Below, piece by piece: positions 8,196 to 17,117 of a DNA stretch of 30,257 nucleotides. Position numbers and translations under genes: made by a program. The stretch comes from an uncultured Clostridia bacterium (lineage in GTDB: Bacteria > Bacillota > Clostridia > TANB77 > CAG-508): positions 1-30,257 of the forward strand of contig CALXZW010000004.1 in the NCBI GenBank assembly GCA_944393345.1, given 5' to 3'. The notes under the pieces were generated by a model. The model had not been told where the DNA came from, did not search any database, and saw only the letters and a list, made by a program, of their open reading frames with translations. Positions within the stretch are counted from its first letter, which is position 1, and each line of letters opens with the position of its first letter.

Positions 8196-8314
8196 TAATA
8201 ATAAAAGTGACTTCTTAATATGTATATTTTGCTTCACAAATACGCAGAAATTAAATAAAATTAATCATAGTGTATACGTAACAATATGCCGTTTTTTTCA
8301 TATATAATAAAAAA

Positions 8315-8347
8315 TACCAATTGAAATAAAATTTATATCAATTGGTA
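8315..8347. terminator. terminator after the 57-residue gene
   Basis: TACCAATTGA (8315-8324) and TCAATTGGTA (8338-8347) pair perfectly over 10 bp around a 13-base loop. On the minus strand a T-rich run follows, ending the small gene; T-runs on the other side could stop plus-strand transcripts too. Confidence 0.8.
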
Positions 8348-8359
8348 AAGTTTTTTCTT

Positions 8360-8533
8360 CTATTTTTTTTCATTTTTTTTATCAATTTTTTTAGAATCAT
8401 GATTTTCTCTAGGTATTATTACATTTGAAGGTTTTTTTGTATTAGGCTTTCCAGCAGAAATATTTTCATAAACAGGTGAAATATCTAAATTTGAACCATC
8501 ACCAGATACAACTTCTATATTATTTTTTTCCAT
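8360..8533 (-). CDS. small uncharacterised protein (57 residues)
   Basis: An open frame of 57 codons from ATG to TAG. It reads MEKNNIEVVSGDGSNLDISP, then VYENIS, a Pro/Lys/Asn-rich linker, and a Lys-rich end. GGAGG sits 8 bases before the ATG, an extended -10 promoter lies upstream and a terminator follows, so it is a complete independent transcription unit. No signal peptide, membrane segment or Cys is present; the protein is hydrophilic. The VVSGDGSNLDISPVYE pattern looks like a conserved small-protein motif of low-GC Gram-positives, but I cannot name a characterised family and assign no function. Confidence 0.8.
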   Translation of the reverse strand: MEKNNIEVVSGDGSNLDISPVYENISAGKPNTKKPSNVIIPRENHDSKKIDKKNEKK

Positions 8534-8565
8534 TTTAATCCTCCCACATATTTACTATCAAAATA

Positions 8566-8594
8566 ATATTAGCATAGTATTATTAAAACTGCAA
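8566..8594 (-). promoter_or_regulatory. promoter of the small 57-residue gene
   Basis: On the minus strand TTGCAG (8594-8589), a 17-base spacer and TAATAT (8571-8566) with a TGC extended -10 element. It points to the gene starting at 8533. Confidence 0.7.
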
Positions 8595-8633
8595 TAAAAA
8601 ATGTAAAAAAATGTATTGTTAAATAAAAAATAA

Positions 8634-8662
8634 TTGACATAACTGCTCAAATATGACATAAT
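8634..8662 (+). promoter_or_regulatory. promoter of scpB-proS
   Basis: TTGACA (8634-8639), a 17-base spacer and CATAAT (8657-8662) with a TG at the extended -10 position. It lies 42 bases before the scpB start, and is divergent from the small-gene promoter. Confidence 0.8.
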
Positions 8663-8703
8663 ATATGCATTAGATATTCAAAAGAATATTAGGAAGGTAA
8701 AAT

Positions 8704-9315
8704 ATGAAAGAAGAAAAAATAAAAGCAATAATTGAAGCAATTCTTTTTTCAGCAGGAAGAATTGTAACTAAAAATGAATTAATTATGAATTTAGAAATAT
8801 CAGAAGAAAAATTAGAAAACGTAATTCAAAAATTACAGGAAAAATATGATAACGAAGAAAGTGGAATTGAATTAATAAAAATAGAAAATGGATATCAATT
8901 ATGTACAAAAAAAGAGTTATATGAATACATATATCCAGTTATAGATAAAAGAACAAAACCAAATTTATCAAATGCCGCTTTAGAAACATTAGCAATTATA
9001 GCATATAGCCCGAGAATAACGAGAGCAGAAATAGAAGCCATAAGAGGAGTATCAGCAGATGGTGCAGTATATAAATTATTAGAGTATGGACTAATAGAAG
9101 AAGCAGGAAAAACAGATCTGCCAGGGAAGCCTATGTCATATAAAACAACAAATGAATTTTTAAAGATGTTTGGATATAGTACTTTAAATGAGTTACCAGA
9201 ACTTCCAAGATATAAATTGGATTCAAATAATCAAATAGTAATTGATGAACTAATAGAAAAAGATTCTGAAAATCAAGAAAAATTAGATATTCCAAAGTTA
9301 GAAAATAAAAATTAA
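8704..9315 (+). CDS. scpB: segregation and condensation protein ScpB
   Basis: Kleisin-associated winged-helix subunit of the Smc-ScpAB complex that condenses and segregates chromosomes. The 203-residue product shows the typical IEAILFSAGR start, the linker, and the strongly conserved second winged helix: LETLAIIAYSPRITRAEIEAIRGVSADGAVYKLLE, with a GLIEEAGK and GKPMSYKTT continuation. The start has AGGAAGG upstream and a consensus promoter. scpA, usually directly upstream, is absent; the gene begins its own transcription unit with proS. The short hydrophilic tail is normal for the family. Confidence 0.93.
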   Translation: MKEEKIKAIIEAILFSAGRIVTKNELIMNLEISEEKLENVIQKLQEKYDNEESGIELIKIENGYQLCTKKELYEYIYPVIDKRTKPNLSNAALETLAIIAYSPRITRAEIEAIRGVSADGAVYKLLEYGLIEEAGKTDLPGKPMSYKTTNEFLKMFGYSTLNELPELPRYKLDSNNQIVIDELIEKDSENQEKLDIPKLENKN

Positions 9316-9336
9316 TAAAGATAGGGAGAGATAAAA

Positions 9337-10617
9337 ATGAGATTATCACAAACAGGAATGGGAACATATAAACTAAATAATATAGATGAAATGTATCCAG
9401 GACAAAGTATATTATTGCAAACAGGACAATTAGTACAATATGGAGCAGGTATTTTTGCATATAACACAGTTCCACTATTAGTAAAAAGAAATATTGAAAA
9501 AATTATAGTAGAAACTTTAAATAAATATGGATGTATAGAAGTATTGTTACCAACATTACAGCCAGATACAATATGGAAAAATTCCGGAAGATATAATCAA
9601 TATGTAGATGATGGAACAATGCTAATAACAGAATCTAACAAAGGAATTTTTTGTTTGGCTCCAACTGGAGAAGAAGCAATGCTGGAATTTGCAAGAGAAA
9701 AATTAAAATCATACAAAAACTTACCAGCAACTTTTTATCAAATAGGAGAAAAATACAGAAATGAAATAAGAACTAGAGGATATTTATTAAGAGGAAAAGC
9801 ATTTCCAATGCTTGATGCATATAGTTTTGATATAGATGAGAAAAATATGGCAAAATCTTACGAGAATGTTAGAAAAGCATTTTTAGAAATTTTTGAAAAA
9901 ATAGGTCTAAACGTATTAACAATAGTTGCAGATAATGGAGCAATGGGTGGAAAAAAATCAGAAGAATTTATGCTAATCTCAAGTCAAGGTGAAGACAAAA
10001 TTTTATATGATGAAAAATCAAATATAGGATTAAATACAGAGATACTAGAAAAAGAAAATTATGAAGAATATTTAAAATCAGAATATGGAATAGAAGATAT
10101 TTCAAATTTTAAAGAAATAAGAACAATGGAATTAGGACATATTTTCCAGTTAGGAACAAGATATTCAGAAATTATGAATGGAAAATATATAGGTCAAGAT
10201 GGAAAAGAAAACTTATATTATATGGGATGTTATGGTATAGGAGTAAGCCGAACTTTAGCAGCTTTATATGAACAATGTGTAATAATTGATGAAAAATATG
10301 GACCTTGTGGATTTGTATTACCAGAATCAGTTGCACCATTCAAATTACAAATTATACCTAAAATGGAAAATGAACAAAAAGTAGAATTTGCTAATAAAAT
10401 ATACAATGAATTACAAAAAGAAAATATAAGTTCAATAATTGATGATAGAGAAACAGTAACAATGGGAGCAAAAATAAAAGATTGTAAAGTATTAGGAACT
10501 CCATATTTAGCAGTTATTGGTGATAGACAAGAAGGAGAAAATATAGAGTTAGAAAATATAAAGACAGGAGAAAAAATTATATTAACTCTTAAAAAACTGA
10601 TAGAAAAATTAAAATAA
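9337..10617 (+). CDS. proS: prolyl-tRNA synthetase, short form without editing insertion
   Basis: Class II aminoacyl-tRNA synthetase that charges tRNA-Pro. The 426-residue protein contains the catalytic core: motif 2 region QIGEKYRNEIRTRGYLLRG with MLDAYSFD, and motif 3 GCYGIGVSRTLAALYEQ, plus the C-terminal anticodon-binding domain (KLQIIPK, IDDRETVTMGAKIKDCKVLGTPYLAVIGD). The usual bacterial enzyme is about 570 residues because of a YbaK-like editing insertion between motifs 2 and 3; that insertion is missing, as in alphaproteobacterial and mitochondrial-like forms. It follows scpB by 21 bases and ends at a terminator. The APTGEE and LLRGKAF variants are a little divergent, so a second ProS could exist elsewhere. 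Confidence 0.88.
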   Translation: MRLSQTGMGTYKLNNIDEMYPGQSILLQTGQLVQYGAGIFAYNTVPLLVKRNIEKIIVETLNKYGCIEVLLPTLQPDTIWKNSGRYNQYVDDGTMLITESNKGIFCLAPTGEEAMLEFAREKLKSYKNLPATFYQIGEKYRNEIRTRGYLLRGKAFPMLDAYSFDIDEKNMAKSYENVRKAFLEIFEKIGLNVLTIVADNGAMGGKKSEEFMLISSQGEDKILYDEKSNIGLNTEILEKENYEEYLKSEYGIEDISNFKEIRTMELGHIFQLGTRYSEIMNGKYIGQDGKENLYYMGCYGIGVSRTLAALYEQCVIIDEKYGPCGFVLPESVAPFKLQIIPKMENEQKVEFANKIYNELQKENISSIIDDRETVTMGAKIKDCKVLGTPYLAVIGDRQEGENIELENIKTGEKIILTLKKLIEKLK

Positions 10618-10623
10618 AATGAA

Positions 10624-10661
10624 AAACAAGTAAATAAAAATATGTTTACTTGTTTTTTTTT
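10624..10661 (+). terminator. terminator after proS
   Basis: AACAAGTAAA (10625-10634) pairs with TTTACTTGTT (10645-10654) around a 10-base loop, followed by a run of T residues. Confidence 0.85.
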
Positions 10662-10675
10662 ATTATTAAGAAGGA

Positions 10676-10704
10676 TTTATGTAAAATTCGTCGAATAATA
10701 TAAT
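10676..10704 (+). promoter_or_regulatory. possible promoter of dnaG-rpoD-mscS
   Basis: TATAAT (10699-10704) with a weak TTTATG (10676-10681) 17 bases before it. It lies after the proS terminator and before the dnaG ribosome site, so some promoter is needed here, but the -35 box is poor. Confidence 0.45.
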
Positions 10705-10740
10705 TATGAGTATTAATTTGCTAAAAAGGAGGAAAGGTTT

Positions 10741-12520
10741 TTGCGTTATAGCGATGAGATTATTGATGAAGTAAGACAAACAAACGATATAGTAGATATA
10801 GTTTCACAATATGTGCATTTAAAAAGAAGCGGAAGAAACTTTTTTGGGTTATGTCCTTTTCATAATGAGAAGTCACCTTCATTTTCAGTTTCTCCAGATA
10901 AGCAAATATTTCATTGTTTTGGATGTGGAGTTGGTGGAAATGTATTCACCTTTTTAAGTAAAATAGAGGGAATATCTTTTATAGAAGCAGTACAAAGTTT
11001 AGCTGAACGTGCTAATATACAATTACCAACTTTGCAAAATAGCCAAGATACATATAAAGAGGAATTAAAAGCAAAAGTATATAAAGTAAATGAATTTACA
11101 GCACAATTTTATCACGAAAATTTATATAAGCCAGAAGCAAAATTAGCGCAAGAATACATAAAAAAAAGAAAATTAACAAATAATACATTAAAGGCATTTA
11201 GAATAGGATTTTCAGGTAAGTTTGATGAATTATACAATGCTTTAAAAAAGCAAGGATTTGAAGAAAAAGAAATTTTAGAATCAGGGTTAGTTAATAGAAA
11301 TGATAATGGGAAATATATTGACAGATATAGAAATAGATTAATGTTCCCTATTTGTGATGCAAGAGGTAGAGTAATTGCTTTTGGTGGAAGAGTATTAGAT
11401 GATTCAAAACCTAAGTATATAAATTCTCCAGAAAATATTGTTTATAGTAAAGGAAGAAATTTGTTTGGACTAAATGTAGCCAAAAAAGGAGATACAAAAA
11501 AAATATTAGTAGTAGAAGGCTATATGGATGTAATATCATTACATCAAAGAGGTATAACAAACGTAGTTGCACCACTCCGGAACAGCTTTAACACAACAGC
11601 AAGGTTGGTTATTAAGAAAAAGTTCAGAACAAATTATATTAAGTTTTGATGCAGATGAAGCAGGTACTACTGCGAAAGAAAGAGCTTTAGATATTTTATC
11701 AAACATGGGGTGTGATATAAGAATTTTGCAAATAGAGGGGGCAAAAGATCCTGATGAATACATAATAAAATATGGAAATGCAAGATTTAATGTTTTAATA
11801 GAAAAAGCTATTTCTATAATAGAATTTAAAGTAAAACTATTAAAGAAAAATCTAAATTTAGATAATATAAATGATAAAATAAAATTTTTAAATGAAATTG
11901 CAAAATTAATAGCTAAAATAGATAATACAATGGAAAGAGAAGTATATATTGAAAAAATATCAAAAGAGTATGATATATCAAAAGAAGCAATATATGCAGA
12001 AGTAAATAAAATTATATATGCAAATTCAAGAAGTGAAAACAATTTAGAAAAATCAAAACCAGTTATAAAACACATACAAGAACAGCAAGTAAAAATATCT
12101 GAATCTACAATTAAAAGGGAAAACACTATTATATCTTTACTACTAATGGGAGATTTTAGCATATATCAAATCCTAAAACAAAACATAAAGATAGAAGATT
12201 TTCAATATGAAATGAATAAAGAAATTGTAAAAAAGATTTATGAAGAATTTGAAAAAGGAAATGATAATATAAATGCAATTATTGATAATTTAGAACAGGA
12301 AGAACAAAATCAAATAACTAAAATAATGGCAGAAGATTATGGAATAGCAGATGTTGAAAAAGCTATTGATGATATAATGCAAAGTTATGAAAAGGAAAAA
12401 TTAAATAATAGGAAATATGAAATATTAGAAAAATTAGAAATTGAAACAGATAATGAACAAAGAAAAACATTAGAAAAGGAGCTTAGTGAGATTATAATAA
12501 AATTAGCCAAAATTAAATAG
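10741..12520 (+). CDS. dnaG: DNA primase DnaG, with an internal +1 frameshift at a CGG codon
   Basis: Primase that makes RNA primers for replication. The start is TTG 8 bases after AAAGGAGG, reading MRYSDEIIDE. The CHC2 zinc finger (Cys38, His41, Cys59, Cys62), the ARGRVIAFGGRVL core and the TOPRIM glutamate motif VVEGYMDVISLH are in the first frame. That frame then reaches CGG at 11578-11580 and stops at 11647-11649 after 301 residues of intended sense. Skipping only C11578 continues as GTALTQQQGWLL and then the TOPRIM Asp motif SFDADEAG, the helicase-binding region and a stop at 12520, about 592 residues in total, the normal length. Both frames are fully conserved. As DnaG is essential, this is best read as one gene made by +1 frameshifting at CGG. 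A sequencing error or an intact second copy elsewhere are the alternatives. Confidence 0.9.
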
Positions 12521-12531
12521 GAGTGAAAATA

Positions 12532-13698
12532 ATGTCAAATAATGAAAAAAAATTAGAAGAAAATTTAAATGAGAAAATAGAAAAAGAAAATAAGGTAGAA
12601 GATAAACAAGATGATGTTTTAAAAGAAGAAAAAGTAAAAAACATAATAAAAAAAGCTAAAGAAAAAGGAAAAATTACTTATGGAGATTTAGCAACAGAAT
12701 TAGATGATGTTAATCCAGATCAAATGGATAAAGTTTTTGACGCCTTCGAAGAATTAGGCTTAGATTTTATCCAAGATGATGTTGATGACGAAGAACCAGA
12801 TATAGAAGATTTAAAAGAAGTTGAAGATTTAAAGTTAGACCAAATAACAGAAACAAATTATGAAGGGATAAATGTAGATGATCCTGTTCGTATGTATTTA
12901 AGAGAAATAGGAAGGATACCTTTATTAACATTTGATGAAGAATTAGAATTAGCAAAAAGAATATTAAATGATGATGAAGAAGCAAGACAAAAATTAGCAG
13001 AATCTAATTTAAGATTAGTTGTAAGTATTGCTAAAAAATATGTAGGAAGAGGAATGCTATTTTTAGATCTGATTCAAGAAGGAAACATGGGATTAATAAA
13101 AGCAGTTGAAAAATTTGATTATACAAAAGGATTTAAATTTAGTACTTATGCTACATGGTGGATAAGACAAGCCATAACAAGAGCAATAGCAGATCAGGCA
13201 AGAACAATAAGAATACCAGTGCACATGGTAGAAACGATAAATAAATTAATAAGGACATCAAGACATTTATTACAACAATTAGGAAGAGAGCCATTACCAG
13301 AAGAAATAGCAAAAGAAATGGAAATATCAGTAGAAAAAGTACTAGAAATACAAAAAATTGCACAAGATCCAGTATCACTAGAAACTCCAATAGGAGAAGA
13401 AGATGATAGTCATTTAGGAGATTTTATTCAAGATGATGATAGTCCTGCACCTCAAGATTCTGCAGCATATACATTACTAAAAGAACAATTAGAAGAAGTT
13501 ATGAAAACATTAACACCAAGAGAGGCAAAAGTATTAAAACTTAGATTTGGATTAGAAGATGGCAAGGCTAGAACATTAGAAGAAGTAGGAAAAGAATTTG
13601 AAGTAACACGTGAAAGAATAAGACAAATAGAAGCAAAAGCATTAAGAAAGTTGAGACATCCAAGTAGAAGTAAAAAATTAAGAGATTATATGGCATAA
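12532..13698 (+). CDS. rpoD: primary RNA polymerase sigma factor RpoD (sigma-A)
   Basis: Housekeeping sigma factor. I place the start at the ATG at 12532 because AGGAG (12519-12523) lies 8 bases before it; an in-frame GTG at 12523 overlaps that ribosome site. The ~388-residue protein has an acidic, Lys-rich N-terminus with region 1.1, region 1.2 (DPVRMYLREIG), region 2 (NLRLVVSIAKKYVGRG, FSTYATWWIRQAITRAI), region 3 and region 4 (LTPREAKVLKLRFGLEDG, VTRERIRQIEAKALRKLRHP). It starts 11 bases after dnaG, the classic primase-sigma arrangement. A CGT codon encodes the invariant Arg of DPVRMY, so CGT is ordinary Arg here. Confidence 0.97.
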   Translation: MSNNEKKLEENLNEKIEKENKVEDKQDDVLKEEKVKNIIKKAKEKGKITYGDLATELDDVNPDQMDKVFDAFEELGLDFIQDDVDDEEPDIEDLKEVEDLKLDQITETNYEGINVDDPVRMYLREIGRIPLLTFDEELELAKRILNDDEEARQKLAESNLRLVVSIAKKYVGRGMLFLDLIQEGNMGLIKAVEKFDYTKGFKFSTYATWWIRQAITRAIADQARTIRIPVHMVETINKLIRTSRHLLQQLGREPLPEEIAKEMEISVEKVLEIQKIAQDPVSLETPIGEEDDSHLGDFIQDDDSPAPQDSAAYTLLKEQLEEVMKTLTPREAKVLKLRFGLEDGKARTLEEVGKEFEVTRERIRQIEAKALRKLRHPSRSKKLRDYMA

Positions 13699-13713
13699 AA
13701 TTAGGAGAATTAA

Positions 13714-14778
13714 ATGAATCAATTATTAGAATTAATAGAAAAAATAAAACAAATAGAAGCATTAGACATTCTAATAGCTATAGGAATAATATTGTTTTTT
13801 AGAATTTTTAGTTCAGGTTTATCATATATAATAATTAAGATGTTTAAATTTAAAACTAAAAATCCTGTGAAAATAAAAGAAAATGCTTTTTATAAACCAT
13901 TAAAAATATTTTTTATCATATTTGGTTTTTATTTAGGAATATTATTTTTAAAACAACCGTTAAAGATAAATGACCAAATAATGACTATAATTACAAAATT
14001 ATTTGGAATAATTATTACATTTGCTTTTGCAAAAGGTTTAGCCGGTAGCTTTAGAAATGATTCTACAGCAGTAAAAAAATTGAAAAAGAAGTTAAACTTA
14101 AAAGTAGAAGATGCGACATTTGAATTTATTTTAAAAATTGTAAGAGGGCTTATATACTTAGTGGCAATATTTATAGTTATGTCATTATTAAATATAGATT
14201 TAAGTGCTTTAGTTGCAGGACTTGGTGTGAGTGGAATAATAATTACATTGGCAGCACAAGATACTGCTAAAAACTTATTTGGAGGATTAGTAATATTCTT
14301 TGATAAGCCATTTAATGTTGGTGATTGGATTAAAATGGATTTATATGAAGGAACAGTTGAAGATATTACTTTTAGAAGTACAAGAATAAGGACAACAGAA
14401 AATTCTATAGTAAATATACCTAATTCAATAATTTCAAATACATCAATAACAAATGGAAGTAAAATGGAAAAAAGAAGATATTTAACTAATATATGTATTT
14501 CTTTTAATACACCAAAAATGAAATTAGAAGAATTTCAAAAAAGAGTAGAGTTCATGCTAATTGAAAATGAAATTATAATTAAAGATACAATATTAGTAAA
14601 GTTTGATACTATTAATGCCAATGGAATAAATATTTTAATAAGTGCATATATGGATACGACAGAATATAATAAATTTCTAGAAGAAAAAGAAAAAATAAAT
14701 TATAAAATTATGGATTTAATAAATGAAATGAATCTAGAAATTGCATATGATACTAAAATGTTGGTTATACAAAAATAG
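13714..14778 (+). CDS. mscS: small-conductance mechanosensitive channel, MscS family
   Basis: Membrane channel that opens on hypo-osmotic shock. The 354-residue protein has about four hydrophobic segments in the N-terminal half. The pore helix and its end are clear: GLGVSGIIITLAAQDTAKN, then LFGGLVIFFDKPFNVGDWI and the beta domain with GTVEDITFRSTRIRT and VNIPNSIISNTSITN. The C-terminal alpha/beta domain is present. AGGAG precedes the ATG, 15 bases after the rpoD stop, so it is probably cotranscribed with dnaG-rpoD. A terminator follows. It resembles the YkuT/YggB group rather than the larger MscK proteins. Confidence 0.92.
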   Translation: MNQLLELIEKIKQIEALDILIAIGIILFFRIFSSGLSYIIIKMFKFKTKNPVKIKENAFYKPLKIFFIIFGFYLGILFLKQPLKINDQIMTIITKLFGIIITFAFAKGLAGSFRNDSTAVKKLKKKLNLKVEDATFEFILKIVRGLIYLVAIFIVMSLLNIDLSALVAGLGVSGIIITLAAQDTAKNLFGGLVIFFDKPFNVGDWIKMDLYEGTVEDITFRSTRIRTTENSIVNIPNSIISNTSITNGSKMEKRRYLTNICISFNTPKMKLEEFQKRVEFMLIENEIIIKDTILVKFDTINANGINILISAYMDTTEYNKFLEEKEKINYKIMDLINEMNLEIAYDTKMLVIQK

Positions 14779-14785
14779 TTAATTA

Positions 14786-14811
14786 AAACTTCGATTTTAT
14801 CGAAGTTTTTT
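14786..14811 (+). terminator. terminator after mscS
   Basis: AAACTTCGAT (14786-14795) and ATCGAAGTTT (14799-14808) pair perfectly around a tight TTT loop, followed by T residues. Confidence 0.85.
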
Positions 14812-14877
14812 CACAATAAAGACATAAATAAAATATATAATATATCTAAAGTATAAAAAATAGGAGGAAATTAAAAA

Positions 14878-15555
14878 GTGGATAATTGTATATTAATAGT
14901 TGATGACGAATTAAGAATGAGAAAATTAATCAAAGATTTTTTAGTAGCAAAAGGTTTTAGTATTTTAGAGGCTGAAGATGGAGAAAAAGCACTAGAGGTA
15001 TTTGAAAAAAATAAAAATAAAATAAATTTAATATTATTAGATGTAATGATGCCAAAATTAGATGGTTGGTCTGTATTAAGACAAATTAGGCAAGAATCAA
15101 AAGTTCCAATAATAATGTTAACAGCAAGAGGAGAAGAACAAGATGAGTTATTCGGGTTTGAACTTGGTGTTGATGAATATATTTCCAAACCTTTTAGCCC
15201 AAAAATACTAGTTGCAAGAGTAGAAGCAATTTTAAAAAGAGCCAATAAAGATATAAAAGAAGTTAAAGATTATGGAGGAATTGAAATAGATAAAGAAGGA
15301 AGAACAGTAAAAGTAGATGGAAAATTATTAGAATTGAGTTTACGAGAATATGAATTATTAACATATTTGGTAGAAAATGAAAATATTGCTCTATCAAGAG
15401 ATAAGATTTTAAATAATGTATGGAATTATGATTATTATGGAGATTCTAGAACAATAGATAGTCATATAAAAAAAATAAGGCATAAATTAGGTAAGAGAGG
15501 AAAATATATTCAAACAATGAGAGGAGTAGGTTATAAATTTGAAATAAAAAATTAA
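14878..15555 (+). CDS. OmpR/PhoB-family response regulator
   Basis: DNA-binding response regulator, the partner of the histidine kinase just downstream. The start is GTG at 14878 with TAGGAGG upstream. In the 225-residue product, the receiver has the acidic pair Asp9/Asp10, the phospho-acceptor Asp55 in LLDVMMPKLDGW, Thr82 in MLTARGEE and Lys104 in ISKPFSP. The C-terminal winged helix is typical: LSLREYELLTYLVEN, SRDKILNNVW, DSRTIDSHIKKIRHKLG and MRGVGYKF. Target genes are unknown. A CGA codon encodes the Arg of LREYEL. Confidence 0.95.
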   Translation: MDNCILIVDDELRMRKLIKDFLVAKGFSILEAEDGEKALEVFEKNKNKINLILLDVMMPKLDGWSVLRQIRQESKVPIIMLTARGEEQDELFGFELGVDEYISKPFSPKILVARVEAILKRANKDIKEVKDYGGIEIDKEGRTVKVDGKLLELSLREYELLTYLVENENIALSRDKILNNVWNYDYYGDSRTIDSHIKKIRHKLGKRGKYIQTMRGVGYKFEIKN

Positions 15556-15592
15556 CTTCTAATTAAAAGTAATATTTGAAAGGAAAAATAAA

Positions 15593-17104
15593 ATGGGAAA
15601 AATAAAAGAAACATTAAAATCAGTAAGAGTAAAATTATTTTTAACATTAACATTAGTAATAATTTTAATAATAGCCTTCCTTATAATTGTTAATAATGTA
15701 GTATTTGGACAATTTTTTATATATACTAAAACACAAGATTTAAAAGATTTTTATGAAATAGTAAATGGTTATTATAATAATTTAGAAGACAAAGATATAC
15801 AGTCAGAATTAGAAAAAATAGCTATCAGAAATAATTTTGACATATTAATAAAAAATGAAGAAAATGTTAGTATTTATACTTCAAACAAAGATTTCTTTTA
15901 TACATTCGGACAAATGAATGAAATGACAAATAAATTTTTAAATTCAGGAGAAATTATTCAAAAAAATGAAAAATATGCTATAAAAAAAATGAGAGATATA
16001 AAAAGTCAAATAACATATATATTATTATCAGGAACATTAGATAATGGCTATTTGCTATATGTTAGAATACCAATAACGGCAATAGAAGAAAGTGTAAAAA
16101 TATCAAATAATTTCTTATACTTAATGGCTGGAATAACAATACTAATTGCAGCAGTGATAGTTTCATTTGTATCAAGAAAATTTACAGATCCAATATTAGA
16201 ATTAAACAAAATAGCAAAGAAAATGGCTAATTTAGACTTTAGTCATAAATATAGAATAACAGATGCAGATGATGAAATAAATAATTTAGGTAAAAGTATA
16301 AATCTAATGTCAGATAAACTAGAAAGGACAATAAAACAATTAAGAAATTCAAATTCAGAATTAGAAAAAGACATAGAAGAAAAGTCAAAAATAGATGAAA
16401 TGAGAAAAAGCTTTATATCAGATGTATCACATGAATTAAAAACACCAATAGCATTAATTCAAGGATATAGTGAAGGATTGCTAGAAAATGTAAATTCAGA
16501 TGAAGAAAGTAGAAGGTTTTATGCAGAAGTTATATTAGATGAAACTAATAAAATGGATAAACTGGTTAAACAATTATTAGAACTTATGAAATTAGAATAT
16601 GGAAAAAGAGAATTTAATGATAAAGAATTTAATATCGTAGAACTTGAAAAAGAGGTTATACGAAAATCAAAAGTAATGATAGATGAAACAAAAGCACAGA
16701 TAAAATTTGACGACAAAGAAAGAATAAATGTATTTGCTGATGATTTTTATATAGAACAAGTAGTAACAAATTATTTAACAAATGCGATAAAACATGTAAA
16801 AGAAGTAAATGGAGAAAAATATATAAAAATAGAAAATGAAGTAATAGATGAAGCAAATAAAGTTAGAATAAAAGTATTTAATACAGGAGATAGAATAAAA
16901 GAAGAACATATGGAAAAAATATGGAAAAGATTCTATAAAATAGATGAATCCAGAAATAGAAATGATGGTGGTACAGGTATAGGGTTATCTTTTGTAAAGG
17001 CAATTATGAATAATTATGAAAATAACTATGGTGTATCAAATTATGAAAATGGAGTTGAATTTTATATAGAATTAGATTTAAAAAATAACAAAGAAAGCAA
17101 GTAA
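15593..17104 (+). CDS. membrane sensor histidine kinase (HAMP-HisKA-HATPase)
   Basis: Sensor kinase of the two-component system with the preceding regulator, 37 bases upstream. The 503-residue protein has a first membrane helix near residues 13-35, an extracellular sensor region of about 140 residues with no recognised fold, a second helix near 174-194, then HAMP, HisKA with SFISDVSHELKTPIALIQGY (His280), and a HATPase domain with NYLTNAIKHV, WKRFYKIDES and GGTGIGLSFVKAIM. All catalytic boxes look intact. Its last codons form the upstream arm of the terminator. The downstream sortase/adhesin genes have their own promoter and could be targets, which is only a guess from position. Confidence 0.93.
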   Translation: MGKIKETLKSVRVKLFLTLTLVIILIIAFLIIVNNVVFGQFFIYTKTQDLKDFYEIVNGYYNNLEDKDIQSELEKIAIRNNFDILIKNEENVSIYTSNKDFFYTFGQMNEMTNKFLNSGEIIQKNEKYAIKKMRDIKSQITYILLSGTLDNGYLLYVRIPITAIEESVKISNNFLYLMAGITILIAAVIVSFVSRKFTDPILELNKIAKKMANLDFSHKYRITDADDEINNLGKSINLMSDKLERTIKQLRNSNSELEKDIEEKSKIDEMRKSFISDVSHELKTPIALIQGYSEGLLENVNSDEESRRFYAEVILDETNKMDKLVKQLLELMKLEYGKREFNDKEFNIVELEKEVIRKSKVMIDETKAQIKFDDKERINVFADDFYIEQVVTNYLTNAIKHVKEVNGEKYIKIENEVIDEANKVRIKVFNTGDRIKEEHMEKIWKRFYKIDESRNRNDGGTGIGLSFVKAIMNNYENNYGVSNYENGVEFYIELDLKNNKESK

Positions 17105-17117
17105 AGGCTTTCTTTTT
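17090..17117 (+). terminator. terminator overlapping the kinase stop codon
   Basis: AAAGAAAGC (17090-17098) pairs with GCTTTCTTT (17107-17115), followed by T residues. The kinase TAA lies in the loop. Confidence 0.8.

Noticed and set aside
11539..12162. Long open frame on the minus strand across the second half of dnaG
   Set aside because: It lies over strongly conserved primase coding sequence, has no ribosome site and a low-complexity Phe/Ile/Ser composition typical of antisense frames in AT-rich genes.
11567..12520. Separate downstream gene starting at an internal ATG
   Set aside because: It has no ribosome site, and its sequence continues DnaG exactly from the frameshift; it is the second half of the same gene.
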